From: Ravibacter sp964559125
GTDB lineage: Bacteria; Bacteroidota; Bacteroidia; Cytophagales; Spirosomataceae
Reading direction: 5' to 3'
Length of the DNA: 64,000 bases
Assembly: GCA_964559125.1 (NCBI GenBank)
Contig: CAZLGW010000007.1
Coordinates: 124,001 to 188,000, forward strand
In this document: one piece after another, positions 50,427 through 59,616 of the stretch
Layout: the number at the start of each line of letters is the position of its first letter
Position numbering within the stretch: the stretch's first letter is position 1
Position numbers and translations under genes: made by a program
Notes under the pieces: generated by a model
Told to the model about the DNA's origin: nothing
What the model saw: the letters and a program-made list of their open reading frames with translations, nothing else
The model's database searches: none

Positions 50427-53042
50427 TCAAACCGCCGTAGTTTCCGTCCCCTTCTTCTTCACAACCCTTTTTACAATCTCATCACGCTCTTCCCGGTCGC
50501 GCCCTTTCACAAAATCCCGGTAACGTCTTACAGCCGAGATGACAAACCCGATCATCAGCACGAAAGTCCCTATCCATAATACATTGATCAGCGGCTTCTC
50601 TATCGCTTTCATTACGATATAATCCCGCTGGGTAGCATTGACGCCAAAGGTAAACTGCCCGGTCCGGGGATCGATCTCGTTAAACTGGATACGGAGGCCC
50701 AGCGCCTTGTTCGTTTCCGCTTTGCGGCCTATGGTATTATCACGTATAATAAATGCGGGGCTCATCACGTATTCCTGTCCGCGGTCCATAATGCGGATGA
50801 TAGCCTTCACCGCGGCATCGCCGTCTTTCAGAGGCACGCCGTCCACATCGTCGGTCCTCACCACATTGTCCAGGACCGCCACATAGTCATTCAGGAAAAA
50901 CGTGTCCCTCATGGCTACCGTATGCAATTCCGTAGCGCTCCACTGAGGCTCAGCAGTAGGATCCATCGACATCTGGATGTAAGTATACATATCCCTGTCG
51001 GGCTCTCTCCTGATGCCGGGCGAGAATACCACGCCGTTGGCTCCTCCCATGCTGGGATTTACCTGTATCCTCGGGTAAAGCGTAAATATTTTGCCGGCCG
51101 GATCGCGGTATTCGATTTCGTAATAGAAGTTATCAGGATAGATTTTTAGCGTATCTCCTTTGGCATAGTACGTCTTTTCGTCTACGGTAATATCCCTCAG
51201 CGCCACAGCCCTGAAGTCCTTTTCGATCATTTCTACCCAGCTTGCCGGGATATAATCACGGATACCGCGCACCTCGATACGGATATCCTTCCAGGTGAGC
51301 TGGTAGTTACCCATCCGCTCGGGTTTATTAAACCAGAGCATTACATTCTCCCGGTTTTCCTTGTTATCGTTAGCGGTGAAGCTTTCGCTGCGGCTTATCA
51401 TCAGCCCGGAATTATTCAGCGAAATCACCCTGGAATACCCGGAAGAGAAAAGAATCCCTATCAGCATCAGCGCCGCACCGATATGGGTAATAGCTCCTCC
51501 TGATAAGCGATAGTTCCCCCTGACGATGCTGACCAGGATCGATCCGTTGGTAATAAGTGCAAAAGTTGCCGCCGTCAGGAGTATAATATAGGGGAGTTCC
51601 CTGAGCTGGCCGAAATAAATCCAGGCCGAACTGATGACGAAAGTGAGGATCAGCGGAAAATACAGGGCTTCAAATTTCCCCTTCCCGACGCGCTTCCACC
51701 AGAAATACTGGCCTACCCCGGTCAGAAGGGCAACCACCACATAAAACCAAAGCTGAAATTTATTGAAGTGTGCGATCTGGTCGGTAGGCAGGGCCAGGTT
51801 CCAGGCCATACCGAACACCTCCCCTATCTTATTATAAACGGGAATTGAAGTAGTAGCCAGGATCTGGAAACTCGACAGGCACAGAACGGTCGCCCCGATA
51901 AATATCCAGAACTCTCTCGAATAGGTCGATACTTCCTCCTCATCGGAAGGCAGGGATTTCCAACGGTAAACCAGCAGCCCGATCGCCACAATAATAAAGG
52001 TGAACATATAGATCAGCAGCTGTCCCGAAAGCCCCAGGTCGGTAAACGAATGCACCGAAGCGTCTCCTAGAATACCGCTCCTGGTCATGAATGTGGAATA
52101 TAATATCAGCAGGAATGCGGTTATCGAAAGAATATAGGATGTCTTCAGTGCCGTCGCATTTTTGCTGGAAATAATCATGGTATGAATAGCGGCGATCAGG
52201 ATTACCCAGGGCACAAATGAAGTATTTTCCACAGGATCCCAGTTCCAGTACCCCCCGAAATTCAGCGTTTCGTACGCCCAGTAGCCTCCCATCAGGATAC
52301 CCAGGCCCAGTACGAGCGCGGCAAACAAGGTCCATGGCAATGCCGGACGCACCCATTCACTTGTACGTTTAAGCCACAAACCGGCTATTGCAAAGGAAAA
52401 CGGGATCAGGGCAGCAGAAAACCCTAAGAACAGTGTGGGTGGGTGAATCACCATCCAATAGTTCTGAAGCAGCGGGTTCAGCCCGTTTCCGTCGGCCGGT
52501 ATAAAATCGGGCTGCATCTTCCATACCGCCAGGTCGGGCATGGCTTCTCTTAGCAGGAGGAACGGTGTCGAGCCTATTTTCAGGTCTATCCCGGGAATGA
52601 TAACCCCGAGGATCATCGACATCAGGAAAGCCTGGACCATGGCAAAAATCGCCATGACCGGCGCCTCCCACGATCTCGTGGTGATGATCAGTATCAACCC
52701 CAGCAGCATATTCCAGAAAATCCAGAGCAGGAAACTACCTTCCTGGTTTTGCCAGAAGCTTGAAATGACATAGCCTACCGGCATCGACCTGGAGGAGTTG
52801 CTCCAGGCATAGTTATACTCGAAATAGTGATTCAGTATGATCCAGTAGAGGCAAAAAACCACGCCCAGCACCGCTCCTGCATGAATAAAGAAAAAAGTAC
52901 GGGCCGTCTTCTTCCAGTAATTCCGCCCTTCCAGCGGAGCCGAAAACCCGGATCTTACATAACCGTATGTAGCGACCAGCGCCGATACAAAAGCAATGAT
53001 TACAAAAAGGTGACCGAATTTACCTACTGCCAGATGATACAT
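50427..53042 (-). CDS. ccmF: Cytochrome c maturation protein CcmF/CcsA type (heme-lyase subunit)
   Basis: An 871-residue membrane protein with about fifteen spans. The heme-handling motif GGYWNWDPVENTSF, preceded by GYWAYETLNFGG, is the WWD-type signature of the CcmF/CcsA family. Conserved histidines flank it (WMVIHPPTLFLGF). A soluble periplasmic region (about residues 570-800) follows, then a last span and a basic tail. CcmF attaches heme to apocytochrome c with its partners. The start MYHLAVGKFGHL at 53042 is well placed. Its 3' end is near the inserted operon, and a diverged partial copy lies at 36330-36496, so the 3' part may be recombinant. Confidence 0.94.
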   Translation of the reverse strand: MYHLAVGKFGHLFVIIAFVSALVATYGYVRSGFSAPLEGRNYWKKTARTFFFIHAGAVLGVVFCLYWIILNHYFEYNYAWSNSSRSMPVGYVISSFWQNQEGSFLLWIFWNMLLGLILIITTRSWEAPVMAIFAMVQAFLMSMILGVIIPGIDLKIGSTPFLLLREAMPDLAVWKMQPDFIPADGNGLNPLLQNYWMVIHPPTLFLGFSAALIPFSFAIAGLWLKRTSEWVRPALPWTLFAALVLGLGILMGGYWAYETLNFGGYWNWDPVENTSFVPWVILIAAIHTMIISSKNATALKTSYILSITAFLLILYSTFMTRSGILGDASVHSFTDLGLSGQLLIYMFTFIIVAIGLLVYRWKSLPSDEEEVSTYSREFWIFIGATVLCLSSFQILATTSIPVYNKIGEVFGMAWNLALPTDQIAHFNKFQLWFYVVVALLTGVGQYFWWKRVGKGKFEALYFPLILTFVISSAWIYFGQLRELPYIILLTAATFALITNGSILVSIVRGNYRLSGGAITHIGAALMLIGILFSSGYSRVISLNNSGLMISRSESFTANDNKENRENVMLWFNKPERMGNYQLTWKDIRIEVRGIRDYIPASWVEMIEKDFRAVALRDITVDEKTYYAKGDTLKIYPDNFYYEIEYRDPAGKIFTLYPRIQVNPSMGGANGVVFSPGIRREPDRDMYTYIQMSMDPTAEPQWSATELHTVAMRDTFFLNDYVAVLDNVVRTDDVDGVPLKDGDAAVKAIIRIMDRGQEYVMSPAFIIRDNTIGRKAETNKALGLRIQFNEIDPRTGQFTFGVNATQRDYIVMKAIEKPLINVLWIGTFVLMIGFVISAVRRYRDFVKGRDREERDEIVKRVVKKKGTETTAV

Positions 53043-53081
53043 GGTAAAGAGAAAATTAATAAATAATAAAGGAAGAGCAGA

Positions 53082-53519
53082 TCATACTGCCGGCTTTGAG
53101 TTGTATTCCTTGATTTCCAGTTTATCATTTTCATACTTGGAAGGGCACTTCAGCAGGATCTTTTCAGCAAAAAAGTATCCGTCTTCCATCTTGCCTATCA
53201 CCACGACCTGTTCGGATTTGTCAAAATCCTGAGGTTTGGGAGCGGGGTATACGACCTTCTTTTCCATTCCGGCGTTATCTACCAGCGAAAACTCGAAATG
53301 ATTTGGATCTACTTCCGGCCGGTAGATCATATTGGTGATCACACCTTCTTCGTTTTTGGTAAGCTGCCCGACTACGTGGATACTCGAGTTATTCCCTTTT
53401 GCTACCATGGTTTCGGCCTCCCCGAAAGTGACATAGGTGCTCGCATCACCGGCAGTTGAAATGATGATCCCTACCGCTATCGCGATAACCACCAATCCTA
53501 ATATATGTATCTTTTTCAT
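53082..53519 (-). CDS. ccmE: Cytochrome c maturation protein CcmE, CXXXY type
   Basis: A 145-residue periplasmic heme chaperone with an N-terminal membrane anchor (residues about 5-23). The beta-barrel segments SIHVVGQLTKNEEGV, FEFSLVDNAG and VVVIGKMEDGYFFAEKILLKCPSKYE match CcmE. The heme-binding motif, HXXXY in the best-studied proteins, reads Cys-Pro-Ser-Lys-Tyr here (CXXXY), a variant known from some bacteria and archaea. It accepts heme exported by CcmC and hands it to CcmF. It is 39 bp from ccmF and transcribed with it. Confidence 0.93.
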   Translation of the reverse strand: MKKIHILGLVVIAIAVGIIISTAGDASTYVTFGEAETMVAKGNNSSIHVVGQLTKNEEGVITNMIYRPEVDPNHFEFSLVDNAGMEKKVVYPAPKPQDFDKSEQVVVIGKMEDGYFFAEKILLKCPSKYENDKLEIKEYNSKPAV

Positions 53520-53583
53520 AGCTATATATGGTTAATCTCTATACTCAATACCGGAATCATCTGCCGCTTCCGGAACCCGGCGC

Positions 53584-53811
53584 CTACCCCCTGACCTGCT
53601 TTTCCAGCCTGCTTATTTTCCGGTCGAGGCGGATCAGGTAAATGATAACGCCCGCAAAGATAAGCAGGATCACCCCTACTACTACCCAGATCTTTCCGTC
53701 CTCCCGAAGCCTGTCCGCCATTTCTATCTCACTGCCCTGGGCAAAAACCTGTAGTGCCGTCAATAATATCAACATCAAAACAGCCGGTATTTGTTTCAGA
53801 AATCTATTCAT
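53584..53811 (-). CDS. ccmD: CcmD-family protein
   Basis: From the ATG at 53811 the 75-residue protein has a signal-like first span (FLKQIPAVLMLILLTALQVFA) and a second span (IWVVVGVILLIFAGVIIYLI) followed by a basic tail (RLDRKISRLEKQVRG). The second span plus basic tail is the CcmD pattern, and the gene lies between ccmC and ccmE as expected. CcmD helps release heme-loaded CcmE from CcmC. A start at 53835 is possible and adds eight residues. Confidence 0.78.
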   Translation of the reverse strand: MNRFLKQIPAVLMLILLTALQVFAQGSEIEMADRLREDGKIWVVVGVILLIFAGVIIYLIRLDRKISRLEKQVRG

Positions 53812-53880
53812 CGCGCTCCTATTTGGAATCATCATATATTAAAATTCAAAAATATTGGTTATGAGGCATTTACCATTCTA

Positions 53881-54543
53881 TCAGTTTTCTATCAACTTTC
53901 TTTCCACCACCCTCAGCCTTATCCTTAAAGTAGTGATCCAGAGCCCCAGCAGCATCCACCCGATAATGGCGGGATAGAATACAGGCTTCATCACGTTATC
54001 GTTGTCATAAATATTGAAGCCCGGGTTCCCGCCCTGCCCGGGATGCAGGGTATCGGTCATCCTGGGAAGGATAAAGATCAGGACATTGAAAATGACAAAG
54101 GCAAAAATATTATACACGCTGCTGATCCTGGCCCGCTTCTGATCATCCTCAAAAGCTCCCCTCAGGATCACATAGGCGAAGTAGGCCAGCATGGCGATAG
54201 CCGCGCTCAGGATCTTGGGGTCTTTGGGCAGCGCCGACCCCCAGGTATATTTTCCCCACAAAGCGCCGGTAACAAAGCCGATCAGGCCGAACAGGATTCC
54301 GGTATTCACGTACTCAACAGCTCTATCGTCACTTTCGATCTTCCCCGATCTCAGGTAGGCGATCGAATGTATCAGCGACATAAACAGGAATATCACCATT
54401 GAAAACCACATAGTAACGTGGAAATACAGGTTCCTTACCGTTTCATTTAAGATAGCCTGCCTCGGAACTTCGCCGGTAAGGCCCATCGCCAGGACATAAG
54501 TCAGGATAATGATCGTCAAGATTTTCCACCAGGCTAATTTCAT
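53881..54543 (-). CDS. ccmC: Heme-handling membrane protein CcmC/CcsA type
   Basis: A 220-residue protein with six spans. The heme-binding loop lies at ALWGKYTWGSALPKDPK, a WWD-like motif, with flanking histidines in NLYFHVTMWF and TDTLHPGQ. It starts MKLAWWKILTIIILTY. CcmC loads heme onto CcmE in the periplasm. It follows ccmB closely on the same strand, with 19 bp between them, and ends 69 bp before ccmD. Confidence 0.92.
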   Translation of the reverse strand: MKLAWWKILTIIILTYVLAMGLTGEVPRQAILNETVRNLYFHVTMWFSMVIFLFMSLIHSIAYLRSGKIESDDRAVEYVNTGILFGLIGFVTGALWGKYTWGSALPKDPKILSAAIAMLAYFAYVILRGAFEDDQKRARISSVYNIFAFVIFNVLIFILPRMTDTLHPGQGGNPGFNIYDNDNVMKPVFYPAIIGWMLLGLWITTLRIRLRVVERKLIEN

Positions 54544-54562
54544 AGTTCGGGAGAAGATAAAT

Positions 54563-55252
54563 TTAAGATTTCCATAAATAGGGAAACAGGATCAGGGAAA
54601 GGGCCACTACGAGCGCGTCGATAGCCAGCAGAATCGCAATTTCATCATAACTGACGGAAGGATCCAGGCCATCCATCGCATTCTTTGAAAACTTGACGGC
54701 CATCAGCAGCAGCGGCACTACCATCGGGAAGCTCAGCACCGCCATAAGCATCCCGTTATTGCCGGCTTTGGAAGCAATGGCCGAAATCATAGTGAGCACA
54801 GATGCAAACCCGATGCTCCCCAATACAAGGGCAAGCACATACATCACCTGGTCTTCTACCGGGTTACCCATTGCCATCTGGTAAACCGCGAAGCCGGTCA
54901 GGGTAAGCAGAATCATCAGGAGTGAATTGTAGATGATCTTCGATGCAATGATAGATACCGGGCTTGCAAGGGTATAATAGTAAAGGATCCTCCCTTCGCT
55001 ATCCTGGGCAAAGCTTTTACCGATAGCATTTACCGCCGTAAACATCAGGATCACCCAGAAAAGGGTATTCCATACGATAGGATTGAGGAGGTTCTGGTTC
55101 AGGTTAAAATGCAGGTAACATATAAACACGGTACTTACAATATAGAGTACCATGCCGTTAAGCGCATATCTCTGACGCCATTCAAGCTGTATTTCCTTCC
55201 GTAAAAGAACCCTTATCTCATTCAAGGCCCGCCTGATAAATTTAATTTGCAA
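54563..55252 (-). CDS. ccmB: Heme exporter protein B
   Basis: A 229-residue ABC-type permease with six spans. The N-terminal RVLLRKEIQLEWRQRYALNG and the central FAQDSEGRILYYYTLASPVS match CcmB. CcmB is the membrane part of the CcmAB ATPase that drives release of holo-CcmE. The ATPase gene ccmA is not nearby, as is common in Bacteroidota. It is the first gene of the ccmBCDEF run. The 106-bp gap before it holds a 6-bp dyad (GCGACC...GGTCGC) and no gene. Confidence 0.92.
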   Translation of the reverse strand: MQIKFIRRALNEIRVLLRKEIQLEWRQRYALNGMVLYIVSTVFICYLHFNLNQNLLNPIVWNTLFWVILMFTAVNAIGKSFAQDSEGRILYYYTLASPVSIIASKIIYNSLLMILLTLTGFAVYQMAMGNPVEDQVMYVLALVLGSIGFASVLTMISAIASKAGNNGMLMAVLSFPMVVPLLLMAVKFSKNAMDGLDPSVSYDEIAILLAIDALVVALSLILFPYLWKS

Positions 55253-55358
55253 AATTAGTTTATAAAGGCGACAAAAAGGAATTATCTGCGACCGATTTTA
55301 AGTATTGGCGGAAGGTCGCAGGGTAGGGTTTTGTAAAGTAGTTTTTTTGAGGGGGGAG

Positions 55359-56999
55359 TTACTCCTCCCCGAGTATGATCGGTTTCTCATCCGTCGCATA
55401 GCGCAGCAAATTATCCTGAAACCGCTTCAGCCCCTTGCTGTCGCATTTATTTTGTTTCAGAAACTGTTCGGTATCTTTTTTGATCGATACCGCTGAAAAA
55501 AAAGTCTTGGTCGCAGCATTTGGGTTCTTCATCATATCGATCAAAGTACTGAGGAGATCTTCTGTCTGAAAGCCGGCGATCAACTTCATCGCCGCATGCA
55601 GCTCCGGGGTAGTATAGCTCCCCGTTCTCACCGTTCTCCATTTAACGCAGTACCTGCTTATTTCGGTCCCCCATCCGTTTCTGGTTACCATCTCTTCAGC
55701 ACACTCTTCCTTGGTCAGCTCAATTTTATTTTTCGGTAAGCTGGCTGCGCAGGTTTCCGAATGCGCTAAAATGTACCCGTTAAGTAAATAAGAAAATTTC
55801 GCGTCTCTCCGGTCAAAGGGGATTTTAGCGAAGTCTCCCCGGTAAATATCCCTTATAATATCCAGGTTCTGAACGCCCGCCAAAGAAAATTTTAGCGTTG
55901 TCGTTTCTAACACTTTCCGGCGTTCTTCCGCGACGATCCGCTCTTTTTCTATCTGATCTTTTCTTTTATCGATAGCAAGAGAAATGTTCCGTACCTCCGC
56001 CGTGCTATCGACGTTGGACAAGTATACTGTTGAAAGCTCCGACAGCTTATCCTTACTTTTCTCATTTTTTATCTCGTCCAGAAGACGCTGACTTTGATCC
56101 CTGACCAAAGCAGACTTTCCCTTTTTATAGGCTGCAAATAAACTCTGAACGGCGGGAGTCCCTATGTGGTTTCCAAATGTCCGCTGCATTTCCTCCCATA
56201 GCTGGTTGACTTTTTGTAACCCTTCTTTCGGGAAGTCAAGGTTGGAAATTTCCCGGGTTTTCGCGACAGCCAGACGGTGGATGGCCTGATCAGTCTTTAA
56301 CTCAAAAATAGAGTCAATGACTGCCCTTAGCTGATAAGAGGCCTGGTGAAAAGCAGAAAAGTTTTCCATACGGAAATTCTCTATCGCCTTTAGTGTGCGG
56401 TCGTCTATCGGAAGATTTTCTATATAGGCGATTTTTGAAGACAAATCCCTGTTCCCAATTCGTTCCATATTTTCTTCTGCCATTCTTTTTAACTCAGTTC
56501 TCTCAGAAGTCACGAGCTTTTGAAATTGCAGATCGATCCTCTGGCTGAATTTCTCCAGCTCCCTAAAGCTTATCTCAGAAGCCACAATCTTCCTGGTCAT
56601 TTCTTCGGCATCCTGTCGCAGCATCCTGAGTTCACGTACTTCACTGATTGCTTCATTGTAGGCTCCTTCATTGCTGAATACGCCTGACAAATAAAATTCG
56701 GGCTGTCCGATATTATGGCCGGATATCGCCTGCCTGCAGCCTGAAAGCTTTCTACCTAGCTTTGACCGCGTTCCACTACTCATCTTATCGAACGGTTCTC
56801 CAAAAACCGGCACAAAAAACTGGTCAGACAAAAGACTGAACCGGATCTCTTTGTAGGTCGTAGTCCCCGAAATTATTCTATTATGATCTACTCCGGGAAA
56901 TTCGGCTGCTACCGACTTCTGCCACCTTACCAGGTCATCACATTTCTGGCCATACGTAGTGAACGTCGCCAATAAAAGAAAAATCAAAAGATACCTCAT
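55359..56999 (-). CDS. Exported protein of unknown function, 546 aa
   Basis: A signal peptide (MRYLLIFLLLATFTTYGQ) is followed by a mostly helical protein. Residues about 130-190 and 290-370 look like coiled coil (ELEKFSQRIDLQFQKLVTSE; DKRKDQIEKERIVAEERRKV). Cysteines at the start (KCDDL, SGCRQ) and in the last 120 residues (TCAAS, KEECAEE, RYCVKW, NKCDSK) could form disulphides. No family is recognised. The stop overlaps a GGGGAGGAG hairpin. It is the last of five co-directional genes behind a T9SS protein; the gap to the previous gene is 22 bp. Confidence 0.75.
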   Translation of the reverse strand: MRYLLIFLLLATFTTYGQKCDDLVRWQKSVAAEFPGVDHNRIISGTTTYKEIRFSLLSDQFFVPVFGEPFDKMSSGTRSKLGRKLSGCRQAISGHNIGQPEFYLSGVFSNEGAYNEAISEVRELRMLRQDAEEMTRKIVASEISFRELEKFSQRIDLQFQKLVTSERTELKRMAEENMERIGNRDLSSKIAYIENLPIDDRTLKAIENFRMENFSAFHQASYQLRAVIDSIFELKTDQAIHRLAVAKTREISNLDFPKEGLQKVNQLWEEMQRTFGNHIGTPAVQSLFAAYKKGKSALVRDQSQRLLDEIKNEKSKDKLSELSTVYLSNVDSTAEVRNISLAIDKRKDQIEKERIVAEERRKVLETTTLKFSLAGVQNLDIIRDIYRGDFAKIPFDRRDAKFSYLLNGYILAHSETCAASLPKNKIELTKEECAEEMVTRNGWGTEISRYCVKWRTVRTGSYTTPELHAAMKLIAGFQTEDLLSTLIDMMKNPNAATKTFFSAVSIKKDTEQFLKQNKCDSKGLKRFQDNLLRYATDEKPIILGEE

Positions 57000-57021
57000 A
57001 TGAATTGATCAGCTATTAGGG

Positions 57022-58389
57022 TTAAAACTTACACCCCGAACCATAGTCCCCGTAAGAATTTCCAAACATATATACTGTTACGGGTACAGGATTTTCAGGC
57101 GCCTTACCCCCGGCGGAATGAGAGAGTTCAAAGGTAAAAGTTGTGTTAGTGCTTAATCTTCCACCTGTTAATACAATGGGATAATCATAGTCGTCGCTCT
57201 CCAGTAATTTTTGGCTATCATTTGAAGTGGAAAGACCGAACTCAAGGACATCGTTACCGGAGGGTGCATATATGACATACAACGTTGTCCCTCCTTCTTT
57301 ACCGTGAAACGTGGTTATTTTTCCCGGAAACGCCATCATCTCTACCTGGCTCAGGCATTTCCACCTCCCCACACCGTTTAACCGTGCGGCTAGAAGTTTC
57401 AGCCGTTCATCAGGGTCAGCCGTCTTGCTTTTCCCGGTGGCTGGCCTTGATTGCCAATCGCTGTAACGAATCGTCCTCGGATCGTATTTGCCCACCATCA
57501 CATTGACGCGCTCTTTGCCGATGGTCAACGTTCTTCTTACCCTGGTCGCATACCCAAAGTTATCGCCTGCTTCGCTCGTATATACGTTTATTATCTTGTC
57601 GTACCCCAGATCCCTAATGGTCATCTTAATTTTCCGAATGGTCACAGCCTGGCGATCTGCAATCAGAAAGACCATTTCCCCTACCGATCCGCTTTCAGGC
57701 GTAAGTGCAGAAAATGAATTCCTATCTCCTTCTCCGATCTGAAGCCAGCTTGCCGATTTTCCAATATGAATTTTAAGCTGCTGAGTCTTATTGCCATACA
57801 GTTGACTCAAACCATGCCAATCGCCTTCAAAATAGGGCAGATTAATAGCCAACGGATCATTTTTCAACTTGTCGGAAAATGCTTTCTTTTCCCCTTCCAG
57901 CCGTCTGCGCAAGGCTGCGGTTTCCTTTTTATCTTTCTTCAGCTCGATCTGCCGGCACTCCGATCCGTTGAGGTTGCAGCGCAAAAGCTCGTCCCGCCCG
58001 CTTTTCTGATACTCAAAATCCAGGGTTTTCACGCTATGACCGGAGCCGCCGGATTTGGCAAACTCCTCATGGGTTACCCTCAGCAATTTCGAAGCCCGGC
58101 TTAAAAAATCTCCCTGAAGCTTGCGTTCGGTCAACAGCTCCAGACTACCACGGCTCCCTCCGTAAGTTTTCAGCAAAACATCCACCTTATACGTATCGCG
58201 ATATACAACCTCCATCACCCACTCGACCGTCTGTTCCGAACATTTATAGGTACCCTGATAAACGCCTGTAACCTCATTGGAGGCCATTACACCCCCGATG
58301 CTGCCTAAAAAAAGTATCAGCGCTACTGCCAGGTTGTTCTTCGGGACAATTTTAAGGTGCACGCATTCTCCTGTCTCGCGGAACTGCAT
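57022..58389 (-). CDS. Exported protein of unknown function, 455 aa
   Basis: The ATG at 58389 gives 455 residues. A GTG at 58362 (VHLKIVPKNNLAVALILFLG) would give a cleaner signal peptide ending near VMASN and is a good alternative. The body is beta-rich with a helical stretch near 150-180 (ELKKDKKETAALRRRLEGEK). A short N-terminal domain (VTGVYQGTYKCSEQTVEWVM) resembles small secreted beta domains, but no family is recognised. It overlaps the upstream gene by 38 bp with the ATG start and by 11 bp with the GTG start. Confidence 0.72.
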   Translation of the reverse strand: MQFRETGECVHLKIVPKNNLAVALILFLGSIGGVMASNEVTGVYQGTYKCSEQTVEWVMEVVYRDTYKVDVLLKTYGGSRGSLELLTERKLQGDFLSRASKLLRVTHEEFAKSGGSGHSVKTLDFEYQKSGRDELLRCNLNGSECRQIELKKDKKETAALRRRLEGEKKAFSDKLKNDPLAINLPYFEGDWHGLSQLYGNKTQQLKIHIGKSASWLQIGEGDRNSFSALTPESGSVGEMVFLIADRQAVTIRKIKMTIRDLGYDKIINVYTSEAGDNFGYATRVRRTLTIGKERVNVMVGKYDPRTIRYSDWQSRPATGKSKTADPDERLKLLAARLNGVGRWKCLSQVEMMAFPGKITTFHGKEGGTTLYVIYAPSGNDVLEFGLSTSNDSQKLLESDDYDYPIVLTGGRLSTNTTFTFELSHSAGGKAPENPVPVTVYMFGNSYGDYGSGCKF

Positions 58390-59614
58390 TTCGATCTTTA
58401 TTTTGATTATCCTTGTTCTGTTGTTCTCTGCGGGCTTTCACCATTATCTCCTCATACATTTCCTCGTATGACTCCGTCTTAGTCACCACATATTCGAGTT
58501 TCTCGCTTTGTCGCTCAATTTTCACCTCAAACAAATCTGTTTTCATCTCTCTGTCACGACTGAATAGAAAAACCTTAATCGTATTCAGATCAGGCAAATA
58601 CAATAGCTTTTTGTGCAATCCGTAGCCCAAGTTGGTCAGGGCAGCCATAAGACCACGTTCCCAATCATCTAAAACCCTTGTCAGGCTTCCCGGGGAAATG
58701 CTATATAAATCGCCCGATGAAGTAGAACGCAGGTTCGTCAATACCATCTCCATAGATTTCGAATCAAACTGAGGAAAGTCCGGCGCATAAAGGTAGGGCC
58801 GTTCTTTTGTCCCACCGCTTTGTGCCATCGTATGGGTATTCTTTGCGCTCTCAGGCATGTAGCGATGATCCCGATCTTCTATTTCTTTAAAGAAAAGGTC
58901 GAAATAAGGATAGAACAAAGAACCGGCGGTATCATAGGACTTTACCTTTCTGAAGTTTCCTTTTACATTTCGATTTAACTGGATTTCAAACTCATCGTGA
59001 CTTACCTTACCCAGAATGCTAAATGGATCTATACTGCTTAGCGGATAGAATTTCAATATGCCTTTTTCCTCAGTGGCCAGGTTGTATCCTCTTTCGACCA
59101 AAATGCTTTCGTCTGAAACATAGGCTGTTGCCGAGTAAAAACGCCTGATCGGTTTGCCTTCTGCTTTCCTCCCTCTATAGGTCTCCTCCAGTACCACGAT
59201 ATCCTTCGGCTTGAAAGTCTTCCCGGATCGGGTGTCAAGCTTCTCATAGGCATTTGGTATGAGATAGGGATATACAAAAAAGTGCAGCCGGACGAACTGC
59301 CCTTTAGAAGAAACAGACTCGTATACTCCGCTAAAACCGGATTGTATACTTCCCGGATAAGCGTCGCCGGTGGGGCAGTCTTTCGTAACGGTCTGATGAT
59401 TATAGCCGTCATTTTGAGGCTTTCCTGTTACTTTTTTCCCTTCCTGAATGGCTTTTTTTGTTACCCCGGTAGCTACATGACCGGCCTTTATAATAGCCTT
59501 GTTCAGCTTGTCGCTGCCGTTCTTAGGAGATTGGGCATACCCGCCTATACAGACGAAAAAGAGAACTATGATCAGTCCGAAAATTTCGATTGACTTATTT
59601 CTGAATCGACTCAT
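58352..59614 (-). CDS. Exported protein of unknown function, 420 aa
   Basis: A signal peptide (MSRFRNKSIEIFGLIIVLFF, cut near GGYAQ) precedes 395 residues with no recognised family. The middle part has strand-rich segments (GQFVRLHFFVYPYLIPNAYE, ILVERGYNLATEEKGILKFY) and the C-terminal 60 residues are highly charged (EEMYEEIMVKARREQQNKDN). It lies 2 bp after the next upstream gene (59617) and overlaps its downstream neighbour, so the cluster is translated as a unit. It may be periplasmic or surface exposed. Confidence 0.72.
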   Translation of the reverse strand: MSRFRNKSIEIFGLIIVLFFVCIGGYAQSPKNGSDKLNKAIIKAGHVATGVTKKAIQEGKKVTGKPQNDGYNHQTVTKDCPTGDAYPGSIQSGFSGVYESVSSKGQFVRLHFFVYPYLIPNAYEKLDTRSGKTFKPKDIVVLEETYRGRKAEGKPIRRFYSATAYVSDESILVERGYNLATEEKGILKFYPLSSIDPFSILGKVSHDEFEIQLNRNVKGNFRKVKSYDTAGSLFYPYFDLFFKEIEDRDHRYMPESAKNTHTMAQSGGTKERPYLYAPDFPQFDSKSMEMVLTNLRSTSSGDLYSISPGSLTRVLDDWERGLMAALTNLGYGLHKKLLYLPDLNTIKVFLFSRDREMKTDLFEVKIERQSEKLEYVVTKTESYEEMYEEIMVKARREQQNKDNQNKDRNAVPRDRRMRAP

Positions 59615-59616
59615 GG

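Noticed and set aside
55340..55378. GGGGGGAG-TTA-CTCCTCCCC hairpin as a terminator for the 546-aa gene
   Set aside because: On the minus strand the hairpin is followed by A residues rather than T, and it overlaps the stop codon. It is not a standard intrinsic terminator in that direction.
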